Origin: CAZYTO01 sp964650405
Lineage (GTDB): Bacteria > Acidobacteriota > Thermoanaerobaculia > Gp7-AA8
DNA length: 20,273 bases
Direction of reading: 5' to 3'
Assembly (NCBI GenBank): GCA_964650405.1
Contig: CAZYTO010000077.1
Location: forward strand, 1 to 20,273
Every line of letters starts with the position of its first letter. The first letter of the stretch is position 1. Below, piece by piece: positions 5,557 to 12,993 of the stretch. Under the pieces are notes generated by a model that was not told where the DNA came from, did no database searches, and saw only the letters and a list, made by a program, of their open reading frames with translations. Position numbers and translations under genes: made by a program.

Positions 5557-7374
5557 TCAATTGCCGGCGAAGAGACGCTTGCTGCCGGTGGTCATGTTCC
5601 AGGAGACGACACCGGACTCGGTCGTACAGAGGATCTCGTCAGGCAACGCCCTCGTCGGGTCGAAGATCGCGATTCGCAGCGCAGGATCGGGCACTTTCAT
5701 CGTGCCGCGGGCGAAATCGACGACCGCCGGCGTCCAACTCCCGCAGTTCGGGCCGGCCGCACACGCCAGGCGGACCTGAACGATGGCGCGATGCTCGTCG
5801 CCGCCGGATACGTGTGTATCGCGGAAGCCGGAGCCCCTAACCTCGCCCAAGGACGCGCCGCCGGCCGTGAAGTGACCGGCCGTCACGATCGCTCCCTCCT
5901 GGCGGACCGCCAGGATGCTCCCATCCCGAAGGAAGGCCGCGCGTTGCCAGAGGCCCTCGATGCGCGCGAGCGGTGCTCCGCTACGAGCGTCGGCGAGGGT
6001 CAGCAGGTTCGGGCGCGAGAGCAGCATGGACGTATCGTCGCGGCTGACGGAAAGCACCCGATCCTCGAATGCCGCGGTGCGCCGCAGCATTCGCGTGCGA
6101 AGGTCGTACTCGTAGACCTCCCGCGTATGAGGAGCGGGCCCGACATTGCCGATGATGCGCACGACGTCGCGGCTGATGAAATCAAGCCGCCGGCCGCTGT
6201 TCTGGGCCAAGTCGAGGTGGAATGAGCCAAGCGAACGGCCGGTGCCGAGCTCGTAGATCGTCACGCTGTCATTGCCAATGAAGACGCGCGTGCCGTCGGG
6301 CGACACGCCGAGCTGCCCCATCGACGTCTCGATGCCTGTCGGCTCGGCGTGCGGATGGGGATCGCCGAGGCGGCAGGCGATGAGCTCCGCGGTGGGAGAC
6401 ATGGCCGTTTTCGGCCGGAACCAGACGGCGGTCCGGCCGTCATCGGAGAAGGCCATGCCGAACCACGGCGGGGCGAGGATCCGCACCGAGCGGCCGTCCG
6501 TATTGATGAGAAATGTTGGCCGGTAATCGCCGCGATAGGAGGCCTTCCCGTTGATCAGCAGCCATCCGTCGTGCGCCCCCTGGACCCGGATGTCGGTCAG
6601 CGTGTGAGGCGAGGCCTCCAGCGCCCACAGCAGATACGACGAGACGGCAAGCACGGCCAGCGTGACCGCCGGCCACAGGAAGCGCGAAAGTGCCCTGTGA
6701 TTCTGAAGCCGGTTCGTCCGGCCCTTCGCCACCTGCCACGTGCATGCGCCGAGCAGGGCGAACAAGAACCCCACGCCAAGGGCCACGGAGGCCACGACCG
6801 TGATGGTCCGGGCCTGCGCCGCCAGCGGAAGGCGCAGCATGGCGAAAACCGCCGCTCCTGTCGCCGCGGCACAGACGAAGTCGAGCGCGATCCACGCCGA
6901 ACGCGAACGGATCATCGTTCCCAGGACATGCGCGAGAAGAAAAACGATGATGGCAGCCAGGGCATCGGCGCCGGCGAACATGGCCGGGTTGTCCGTCCAC
7001 TGCGTCACGACCCGCGCACCGCCCGCGACAGCCGGTGCGACGATGATGACAAACGAAGCGAGGATGAGAACGGCTGCGGCGAGGAACTTGCCGAACCATA
7101 CGGCCGGCCCGGTGATGGGCCGCGCGAAGTAGAACGACAGCCGGTTCTCCGTCAGCTCGCGGCCCACGATGGTCGCGCCGAGAATGGCGGCCAGACCAAG
7201 ACTGAAAGAGGCGGCCAGGATCAGCGATGAGAACGTCAACGCCTCGCGGAAAGAGCCGTGCATGCGCACCGTGAGCGGGATGAGCACCGACAGCACTGCA
7301 AATGCCGCCGCAGCCACGAAGACGAAGCGCTTCTCGGCCATCTCCCGGCGTGCCACCACGAACGTGCTACGCAT
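5557..7374 (-). CDS. ABC-2 type permease fused to a C-terminal beta-propeller-like domain
   Basis: A 605-aa membrane protein. Residues 1-255 hold about seven hydrophobic segments (near 17-36, 45-70, 93-115, 135-152, 162-182, 190-215 and 234-252). A motif typical of ABC-2 permeases, GRELTENRLSFYFARPITGP, lies between the second and third. Residues from about 256 to 605 are soluble and built of repeating strands with propeller-like signatures (FSDDGRTAVW, VSPDGTRVFIG, SVTIYELGTGR, LRDGSILAVR), i.e. WD40/YVTN-like blades. The likely role is the membrane half of an exporter with the ATPase encoded just upstream. The substrate is unknown; the propeller may bind a ligand or partner, probably outside the cytoplasm if the last segment crosses outward. 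The ATG (7374) overlaps the ATPase stop by eight bases, so translation is coupled. Confidence 0.85.
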   Translation of the reverse strand: MRSTFVVARREMAEKRFVFVAAAAFAVLSVLIPLTVRMHGSFREALTFSSLILAASFSLGLAAILGATIVGRELTENRLSFYFARPITGPAVWFGKFLAAAVLILASFVIIVAPAVAGGARVVTQWTDNPAMFAGADALAAIIVFLLAHVLGTMIRSRSAWIALDFVCAAATGAAVFAMLRLPLAAQARTITVVASVALGVGFLFALLGACTWQVAKGRTNRLQNHRALSRFLWPAVTLAVLAVSSYLLWALEASPHTLTDIRVQGAHDGWLLINGKASYRGDYRPTFLINTDGRSVRILAPPWFGMAFSDDGRTAVWFRPKTAMSPTAELIACRLGDPHPHAEPTGIETSMGQLGVSPDGTRVFIGNDSVTIYELGTGRSLGSFHLDLAQNSGRRLDFISRDVVRIIGNVGPAPHTREVYEYDLRTRMLRRTAAFEDRVLSVSRDDTSMLLSRPNLLTLADARSGAPLARIEGLWQRAAFLRDGSILAVRQEGAIVTAGHFTAGGASLGEVRGSGFRDTHVSGGDEHRAIVQVRLACAAGPNCGSWTPAVVDFARGTMKVPDPALRIAIFDPTRALPDEILCTTESGVVSWNMTTGSKRLFAGN

Positions 7375-8284
7375 CCTTCGCCTCGGGCTCCTCGCCGGTC
7401 AGGGCGATGAAAATCTCTTCCAGCGACATCGCGGAGACCTCCGCCTCGTGCTCGAGCGAGCCGCGGAAACGCTCGAAGGCAAGGTCGTCGTAGTTCGTCA
7501 CCACCATCTCCACCCCGCTTCCCCATTGCCGCACCGTGGCCGCGCGCAGCGGCGTGGTTTCGAGGACGCGCGGCTGGGCGGCGAAGCGAATCCGGCGGAA
7601 GCGCGCCTTCAACGCCTCCAGTGCTTCGTCGAGCTCGAGCCGGCCGTCCCGCAGGATGGCCACGCGCTCGGCGATGGCCTCCACACCGGCCAGGTCGTGC
7701 GTGGTCAGGAGCACCGTGATGCCGCGATCGGCCAACTCGCCCACGACTTCCTCGAAGAACGACTTCCGCGCCACGGCGTCCAGGCCGAGGGTCGGGTCGT
7801 CGAGGACGACGAGATCGGGGGCGTTGGCCAGGGCCAGGGCCAGCGAAACCTGCTTCTTCTGCCCCTTGGAGAGGCTGCCGAACCGCGCCTTCGGTGACAC
7901 GCCGAAGCGCGCCAGCCTGGCATCCACGCTGCCCTGATCCCAGCGCGCGTAGAGACGGCTGCAGAACCTGGCGATGGCGCCGACGCTCATCTCCGGCGGC
8001 GCGTCGGCGTCCTCGCTGACGACGCCCACCCGCTCCATGAGCCGCGCGCGCTCCTTCCACACGTCCTGTCCGAAGAGATGGATGCGGCCGGCAGACGGCT
8101 GCTGCTGGCCGAGGAGGCAACGGACCAGCGACGACTTGCCGGCGCCGTTCCGGCCGAGGAGCGCCACCACCGAGCCTTGGGGCACGGCCAATGACACGCC
8201 CTCGACGGCCAGCTTGCGGCCGTAACGGACGGTGACGTGATGGACCTCGACGACCGGTTGCTCTTTCGCTTCCACGGCGCTCAC
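7367..8284 (-). CDS. ABC transporter ATP-binding protein (YtrB/BcrA-like)
   Basis: A 305-aa cytoplasmic ATPase that should power the permease encoded next. Motifs: Walker A GRNGAGKS (44-51), the BcrA-class SED in place of a Q-loop (90-92), signature LSKGQ (138-142), Walker B LVVLDDPT with D-loop GLD (158-169), and H-loop His196 in TTHD. The residue after the Walker B Asp, normally catalytic Glu, is Asp163, a conservative change that could slow hydrolysis. About 100 residues follow the ATPase core, as in YtrB-like exporters. Start: GTG at 8284-8282, sharing four bases (GTGA) with the regulator stop codon. The gntR-ATPase-permease order is the YtrA/YtrB layout, in which the regulator represses the transporter, often in response to cell-envelope stress or antibiotics. 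Confidence 0.92.
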   Translation of the reverse strand: MSAVEAKEQPVVEVHHVTVRYGRKLAVEGVSLAVPQGSVVALLGRNGAGKSSLVRCLLGQQQPSAGRIHLFGQDVWKERARLMERVGVVSEDADAPPEMSVGAIARFCSRLYARWDQGSVDARLARFGVSPKARFGSLSKGQKKQVSLALALANAPDLVVLDDPTLGLDAVARKSFFEEVVGELADRGITVLLTTHDLAGVEAIAERVAILRDGRLELDEALEALKARFRRIRFAAQPRVLETTPLRAATVRQWGSGVEMVVTNYDDLAFERFRGSLEHEAEVSAMSLEEIFIALTGEEPEAKDA

Positions 8285-8676
8285 GCGTTCCTCCGATGCT
8301 CGCGCACGAGGCGCTGGTAGCTCGTTTCCAGTTCGCTGACGGCGTCTTCCACGCTCGCTCCCGCCGTGATGGCCGTCCCGGCGTAGCGGCCGGCCGCCTC
8401 GCGCAGCATCTCGTTGCGCTCGCTCTTCCGCGGCTGCGACGGTGCCTCGGCCACATACGTCCCCTCGCCCCGCTTCACCACCAGCACGCCGGCATCTGTG
8501 AGGCGCTGGTAGGCGCGGGCCACGGTATTGGGATTCACGCGCAGGTCGCGGGCCAGGTCGCGCACGGACGGCACGGATGCACCCGGCTGCAACGCGCCGA
8601 GGATGATGAGCCGGCGAACCCCGTCCTCGATCTGGCGCCAGATGGGAGCGGGATCGGAAGGGTTGATCGCGAACAC
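8281..8676 (-). CDS. GntR family regulator, YtrA subfamily
   Basis: A 131-aa DNA-binding protein. The winged helix-turn-helix occupies about residues 10-76, with Y/W-RQIEDGVRRLI, G-(A)LQPGASVPSVRDLA and VNPNTVARAYQRL followed by the wing GVLVVKRGEGTYV. Only about 50 helical residues follow, the short C-terminal dimerisation domain of the YtrA subfamily, too short for an FadR or HutC ligand domain. It heads the operon with the ABC ATPase and permease and overlaps the ATPase start by four bases. A perfect palindrome with an embedded promoter lies directly before its GTG start, so autorepression is likely. The transcription start falls about three bases before the start codon, implying leaderless translation. 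Confidence 0.92.
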   Translation of the reverse strand: MFAINPSDPAPIWRQIEDGVRRLIILGALQPGASVPSVRDLARDLRVNPNTVARAYQRLTDAGVLVVKRGEGTYVAEAPSQPRKSERNEMLREAAGRYAGTAITAGASVEDAVSELETSYQRLVREHRRNA

Positions 8677-8681
8677 GACTG

Positions 8682-8714
8682 TGACAGTGTATTAGTATCT
8701 TAATACACTGTCAA
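8682..8714 (-). promoter_or_regulatory. gntR operon promoter inside a 13-bp perfect palindromic operator
   Basis: TGACAGTGTATTA (8682-8694) and its exact reverse complement TAATACACTGTCA (8701-8713) flank a six-base spacer. On the minus strand, TTGACA (8714-8709) is a perfect -35. A TACACT -10 lies 17 bases away (8691-8686), so both promoter boxes are inside the palindrome. The GTGTATTA/TAATACAC half-sites resemble the operators I recall for YtrA-type GntR regulators. A bound dimer would block RNA polymerase. Confidence 0.85.
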
Positions 8715-8779
8715 CGTTCGGCGGCATCGCTTCGAGTCTACCGGCCCCGGCACGGCTCCTGAACGCAATCTGGTAGACA

Positions 8780-9598
8780 ATGTCCGGCATCCGAACCATC
8801 GTCGTGGCCACCGACTGCAGCGAGACGTCCGACCGCGCCCTGCGGTACGCCGGCCGTATCGCCTCCTGCGCCGGCGCCACGGTCGTGGCTGTCTACGGCG
8901 CGCCGTTCTCCGCGTCCACCGTGGAGGGGATCGGTGTGGCCGCCGGCTTCACATCCCGCGACGACTGCGAGCAGATGATGCTCCCGGTCCGGCACTGCCT
9001 GGAGGAATCGCTGGCCCGCAACCTCGGGCCGGCCACGCCGAGCGACACCGTCGTGGCCGACCAGACCCCGTCCGAGGCCATCGTCAGCGCCGCCGAAGAA
9101 CGGGACGCGGACCTCATCGTGATGGGAACGCGCGAGCGAAGCCGCATCGCCCGCGCCATCCTCGGCTCGGTGACGCTGAGCGTCCTCCAGGCCAGCCAGC
9201 GCCCCGTGCTCATCGTTCGCCAGCGCGGCTGCGACCGCGAGATCCGCCGCATCGTCTGTCCGTTCAAGAACACGCCTCAGTCCATCTCCGCCACCCGCCT
9301 GGCCGCGGAGGTCGCCCGTGCCTGCGACGCCCAGCTCCGGCTCCTCCACGTCGTGGACGGCAACCCCGTCGCTCCGGAGATCGCCGACCTCGCCGGCACG
9401 AACGTCACCATCGAGGACCTCCACCTCGACCCCGACCCCGGCCGCCAGATCACCACCTTCGCGAAGAGCGCGGACCTCATCGTCCTCCCCTCCCCCAACC
9501 GCCGCTTCGGCGACCCGAGCGTCATCGGCACACCGTCGTGGCAGGTCGTCCGGACCGCCGAGTGCCCCGTTCTTACGGTGACGGCGCGGAAGCACTGA
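8780..9598 (+). CDS. Universal stress protein, tandem UspA domains
   Basis: A 272-aa cytoplasmic protein. Domain 1 (about 1-150) starts IRTIVVATDCSETSDRALRY, the standard UspA beginning with the ATP-binding Asp. It ends with DLIVMGTRERSRIARAILGS and a P-V-L-I-V strand. The usual G-x2-G-x9-G-(S/T) ATP motif reads G-T-R-E here, so its second Gly is missing. Domain 2 (about 155-272) starts IRRIVCPF and ends P-V-L-T-V; its ATP motif is strongly degenerate (LPSPNRRFG), so it is probably a non-binding domain. The family is linked to stress survival, but the specific role is unknown. The gene is divergent from the gntR operon across 103 bases. I see no convincing Shine-Dalgarno sequence. Confidence 0.9.
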   Translation: MSGIRTIVVATDCSETSDRALRYAGRIASCAGATVVAVYGAPFSASTVEGIGVAAGFTSRDDCEQMMLPVRHCLEESLARNLGPATPSDTVVADQTPSEAIVSAAEERDADLIVMGTRERSRIARAILGSVTLSVLQASQRPVLIVRQRGCDREIRRIVCPFKNTPQSISATRLAAEVARACDAQLRLLHVVDGNPVAPEIADLAGTNVTIEDLHLDPDPGRQITTFAKSADLIVLPSPNRRFGDPSVIGTPSWQVVRTAECPVLTVTARKH

Positions 9599-9640
9599 AG
9601 ACCCGAGGCGACGGAGCCATCCAGGAGTCGGCGTGGCTTG

Positions 9641-9667
9641 GACGCGACGACTGCGTCGTCGTACGTC
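9641..9667. terminator. Hairpin in the convergent gap after the stress protein gene
   Basis: CGACGAC (9645-9651) and GTCGTCG (9655-9661) form a 7-bp stem with a three-base loop. It is extended by GACG (9641-9644) with CGTC (9664-9667) across a two-base bulge. There is no T-run on either side, so any terminator activity is uncertain. It lies between two convergent genes. Confidence 0.35.
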
Positions 9668-9680
9668 CGATAGCGGCTCG

Positions 9681-10643
9681 CTACTGCGGGCACTGCGGCG
9701 CAAAGCTCCAATACACGCTCTTGGGATAGCTGAACAGACGTTCGGAGAGCTCGTTGAGATCTGATGGCAGCGGGCCGCGATCCGAGTACCAATCGGTGGA
9801 GTAGAAGACCTGCCGCGGCGGCCCGCCCGAAACGGTCTCCGTGCGGACCAGTTGCAGCCTGGTGTGGATCTGATCGCAACAGCCGGCCGGGTTGTCCACG
9901 CGTACGTACGTGGGAGCCCAGGAGGACGGGTTGGCGCTGGCGATGAGCGCATCGAACTGCTGCGTTTCGCTGGCGGACAGGGTGAAGGAACAGGCCGCTG
10001 CCCGCGGGTTGACCATGACTGACACCGCGCCGGTCGAGTCGACGGTGACGCGCTGGTAACGCGGCGCGAAACCGCCCTCCTCGATCATCGTGACCGACCA
10101 GCCTGCGGGCGCCGGCCGCCCCAGGCACTGGGATTCGAAGCGGCCGCGCAGGCTGAGCGAGTCGGGCCCGTACACGCGGGCGTACAGACCGTCGAGGTCT
10201 GCCGGCAGGGGGAAGTGATCGTCGTCCCACTGGGTCTCGTACGTTGCCGGTTGACCGCCGGCGACGGTGCTGGTGAGCCGGACCGTCGTGTGGACCTGGT
10301 CGCAGCAAGGCGCGGAATTCGTCACGAGGGCATAGGAGGGAAGCCACCGCCCCGGGTTGGCCTGCGTGACGAGAGCGGACAGCGCACCGAGGTCGTCGCC
10401 GGCGATCGAGTCCGTGCAGATCGTCTGGCCGAGGTGATCGAGGAGCGTGACCCGGCCGGCGGAGTCGACGACGATGCCGGTCCGGACGGACGGCGCCAGC
10501 CCTCCCGACGCCGAGACGGCCACGCTCCAGGAGGCAAGGGGCGGATTCGGCCGTGCCGGACGGGCCACCGCGCGCCGCGGCGGCGCCGCGAGCGACGACA
10601 TCGCAAGGAACAGAAAGACAGTCAACGGCAGGAATCGTTTCAC
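9681..10643 (-). CDS. Exported protein with internally duplicated domain (CCDQ motif)
   Basis: From GTG 10643 the product has 320 aa. An earlier GTG at 10661 is in frame, but the Shine-Dalgarno sequence GGAGGT lies between the two and is four bases before 10643. The N-terminus MKRFLPLTVFLFLAMSSLAA is a signal peptide. The mature protein has two homologous halves (about 35-165 and 180-305). Each has W-S-V, G-G-(L/F)-A-P, V-D-S-(A/T)-G-x-V, an (A/S)-N-P-x-x-W-x-P-(S/T)-Y segment, a conserved C-C-D-Q-(V/I)-H-T, and a closing L-P-(A/S)-D-L motif. Paired Cys in an exported protein suggests disulphides. The G-G-F-A-P...V-D-S-x-G-x-V opening distantly recalls emfourin-like protease inhibitor domains, but I would not assign that. 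It is divergent from the c-di-GMP gene and convergent with the stress protein. Confidence 0.75.
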   Translation of the reverse strand: MKRFLPLTVFLFLAMSSLAAPPRRAVARPARPNPPLASWSVAVSASGGLAPSVRTGIVVDSAGRVTLLDHLGQTICTDSIAGDDLGALSALVTQANPGRWLPSYALVTNSAPCCDQVHTTVRLTSTVAGGQPATYETQWDDDHFPLPADLDGLYARVYGPDSLSLRGRFESQCLGRPAPAGWSVTMIEEGGFAPRYQRVTVDSTGAVSVMVNPRAAACSFTLSASETQQFDALIASANPSSWAPTYVRVDNPAGCCDQIHTRLQLVRTETVSGGPPRQVFYSTDWYSDRGPLPSDLNELSERLFSYPKSVYWSFAPQCPQ

Positions 10644-10684
10644 CACGACCTCCGGGCTCACCTGCTTGATACGTGAAACAGGTA

Positions 10685-10703
10685 CGAGGAGTCTATCTCC
10701 TCG
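10685..10703. promoter_or_regulatory. Palindrome in the divergent gap
   Basis: CGAGGAG (10685-10691) and CTCCTCG (10697-10703) flank a five-base centre between the exported-protein gene and the GGDEF-EAL gene. It could be an operator. No matching regulator is identified nearby. Confidence 0.3.
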
Positions 10704-10774
10704 TCATTCCGTGACATCTCGCCGAACTCTCGTGCCGTTCGTAACAGCGGCGCGATCCTTCCGCAGGGGTGGAG

Positions 10775-10812
10775 TATCATCCCAACCACTTCGGCATCAC
10801 GGGTCCCCGGAG
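10775..10812 (+). promoter_or_regulatory. Possible -10 and Shine-Dalgarno for the MHYT-GGDEF-EAL gene
   Basis: TATCAT (10775-10780) matches 5 of 6 positions of the -10 consensus, without a good -35. GGAG at 10809-10812 lies 12 bases before the GTG at 10825, longer than ideal. Both are weak, but they agree with the start chosen from the protein. Confidence 0.3.
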
Positions 10813-10824
10813 TTACAACTCATC

Positions 10825-12942
10825 GTGTACGTCAGCAGCTATAACCCTCTGCTCGTCATAGCTTCGCTCTTCGTGGCGATTCTCGCCTCGTACACCGCGC
10901 TCGACATGGCGGGGCGGATCACCACGGCCCAGGGGCGCTCGGCCCGCCTGTGGCTGGCCGGCGGCGCGGCGGCCATGGGCATCGGCATCTGGTCGATGCA
11001 CTTCATCGGGATGCTGGCCTTCAGCCTCCCCATCCCCCTCGGCTACGACCCGTTCATCACCATCCTGTCCATGCTCATCGCCGTGGCCTCGTCGGTCTTT
11101 GCCCTGTGGCTGGTCTGCCAGGAGAACCTGCCCTGGTCGCGCCTGGCCTTCGGCTCGATCCTCATGGGCCTCGGCATCGCCTCCATGCACTACACGGGCA
11201 TGGCCGCGATGCGCATGGTCCCGCTCATCCACTACATCCCTTCGCTCTTCCTCCTCTCCATCGTCATCGCCATCGTGGCCTCGGGCACGGCGCTGTGGAT
11301 CGCCTTCCACCTCCGCCGGCCCGGCTCGCGGGTCTACCGTTACCGCGCCGCGGCCGGCGTGGTGATGGGCTTCGCCATCGTGGGCATGCACTACACCGGC
11401 ATGGCCGCCGCGCAGTTCTCGCTGGGGAGCATCTGCGGCGCGGCACGCGCAGGGGTAAGCACCGGATGGCTGGCCCTGCTCGTCATCATCGTGACCATGG
11501 CCATCCTGGCCATCACGCTGATCGTCTCCGTGCTCGACATGCGCCTCGAATCGCGCACCTCGAAGCTGGCCATCTCCCTGGCCGAGGCCAATGAGGAGCT
11601 GACGTACCTGGCACTGCACGATGCGCTGACCAAGCTGCCCAACCGCATCCTCCTCGAAGAACGGCTCCGGGATGCCATCGGCGGGGCGAACCGCGAGGGC
11701 AAGCTCTATGCCGTGATGTTCCTCGACCTCGACGGCTTCAAGGCCGTCAACGACGCCTACGGCCACAACACCGGCGACCAATTGCTGGTCGACGTGGCGA
11801 ACCGCCTCGTGCCCCGGATCCGGCTGCAGGACACGATCTCGCGCGTCCGCGGCGACGAGTTCGTCTTCCTCGGCGAAGTCACGGAACCGGCCGATGCCGC
11901 GTTGCTGGCGGAGAAGCTCCTGGCCATCGTCCGGGAGCCGTTCGAGATAGGAGGCCACGAGCTGCGCATGTCGGTCAGCGTCGGTATCGCCATGTATCCC
12001 GGCAATGGCGCGAACCAGCACGAGCTGCTCACCAACGCCGACGCGGCGATGTACCACGCCAAGTCGGTCGGCCGCGACTCGTTCTGCTTCTTCGAGGCGT
12101 CGATGAACGCGCATGTGCAGGCGCACCTGGAGCTGATCCAGGACCTGCGACGCGCCATCGACCGCGAAGAGCTCATCCTCTATTACCAGCCGAAGTTCTC
12201 CGCCCCCAACGGGCCGGCCGTCGGCGTGGAGGCCCTGGTGCGCTGGCAGCACCCGGCCCGCGGTCTCATCGCCCCGGACGACTTCATCCCCCTGGCCGAG
12301 AAGACGGGCCTGATCATCCCCATCGGCGGCTGGGTGCTGGACGAGGCCTGCCGCCAGATGCGCGAGTGGCACGATGCCGGCCGCCACGCCTGGACCATGG
12401 CCGTCAACCTCTCACCCGCCCAGTTCGGACATCCGGCGCTGATCGAGACCGTTCAGGCCACGCTGGAGCGCCACGGCCTGATCCCCCGCTGCCTCACGCT
12501 GGAGATCACCGAATCGACCGCCATGCGCGACGCCGACGCCAGCGCGGTGATCCTCCAGAAGCTGCACGAGATGGGCGTCCGCATCGCCATCGACGATTTC
12601 GGCACCGGCTACTCCAGCCTCCTCTACCTCAAGCGCCTCCCGGCCACGGAACTGAAGATCGACCGCGGCTTCGTCCAGGACCTCGAGCACGACTCGGAAG
12701 ACCGGGCCATCGTCTCCGCCATCGTGGCCCTCGGCCAGACTCTCGATCTGCAGATCGTGGCCGAAGGCGTGGAGACGCTCGCCCAGCAGGAGTTCCTCTC
12801 CGACATGGGCTGCGACTCCCTCCAGGGCTTCCTCTTCGGCAAGCCCATGCCCCCCGCCCAGTTCCTGGCCGCCCTCGCCCACCGCGAAGCGGCGTCCGAG
12901 CGGTCCGGCGGGTTGGGAGGGCTGACGCCGGCGACGGAGTAA
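10825..12942 (+). CDS. Membrane MHYT-GGDEF-EAL cyclic-di-GMP protein
   Basis: Start GTG 10825 gives 705 aa beginning MYVSSYNPLLVIASLFVAIL, the normal opening of MHYT proteins; longer in-frame starts add low-complexity residues antisense to the neighbour. Residues 1-235 form seven membrane segments with three MHYT motifs (M58-HFIG, M121-HYTG, M188-HYTG), a domain proposed to sense O2, CO or NO through copper. The GGDEF domain (about 250-420) carries RGDEF at 342-346 instead of GGDEF, with an I-site R-L-Q-D exactly five residues before it, so cyclase activity is doubtful. The EAL domain (about 430-690) looks intact: E469-A-L, NLSPAQF, EITES, D590-D591-FGTGYSS, K-I-D, AEGVE (Glu647) and QGFLFGKP. 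The likely net role is a phosphodiesterase with a regulatory GGDEF domain. It stands alone. Confidence 0.95.
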   Translation: MYVSSYNPLLVIASLFVAILASYTALDMAGRITTAQGRSARLWLAGGAAAMGIGIWSMHFIGMLAFSLPIPLGYDPFITILSMLIAVASSVFALWLVCQENLPWSRLAFGSILMGLGIASMHYTGMAAMRMVPLIHYIPSLFLLSIVIAIVASGTALWIAFHLRRPGSRVYRYRAAAGVVMGFAIVGMHYTGMAAAQFSLGSICGAARAGVSTGWLALLVIIVTMAILAITLIVSVLDMRLESRTSKLAISLAEANEELTYLALHDALTKLPNRILLEERLRDAIGGANREGKLYAVMFLDLDGFKAVNDAYGHNTGDQLLVDVANRLVPRIRLQDTISRVRGDEFVFLGEVTEPADAALLAEKLLAIVREPFEIGGHELRMSVSVGIAMYPGNGANQHELLTNADAAMYHAKSVGRDSFCFFEASMNAHVQAHLELIQDLRRAIDREELILYYQPKFSAPNGPAVGVEALVRWQHPARGLIAPDDFIPLAEKTGLIIPIGGWVLDEACRQMREWHDAGRHAWTMAVNLSPAQFGHPALIETVQATLERHGLIPRCLTLEITESTAMRDADASAVILQKLHEMGVRIAIDDFGTGYSSLLYLKRLPATELKIDRGFVQDLEHDSEDRAIVSAIVALGQTLDLQIVAEGVETLAQQEFLSDMGCDSLQGFLFGKPMPPAQFLAALAHREAASERSGGLGGLTPATE

Positions 12943-12993
12943 CACAAACGGGGTTCGGCGCGATGCAATCGTGCCCTGCGCCGCCACCATCCT

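Noticed and set aside
4289..5560. 423-codon minus-strand frame over pheS.
   Set aside because: It is the GC-rich antisense shadow of pheS, His/Arg/Gly-rich with no domain. The relic at 4311-4439 is in a different frame.
8774..8779. TAGACA as the -10 of the stress protein gene.
   Set aside because: It abuts the ATG at 8780, so transcription would begin inside the gene. UspA homology fixes the start at 8780.
10813..12387. 524-codon minus-strand frame over the GGDEF-EAL gene.
   Set aside because: Antisense shadow with low-complexity Asp/Gly/His composition; the plus strand encodes all the MHYT, GGDEF and EAL motifs.
12957..12976. GGCGC/GCGCC hairpin in the convergent gap.
   Set aside because: Five-bp stem with a long loop and no T-run; not enough for a terminator call.
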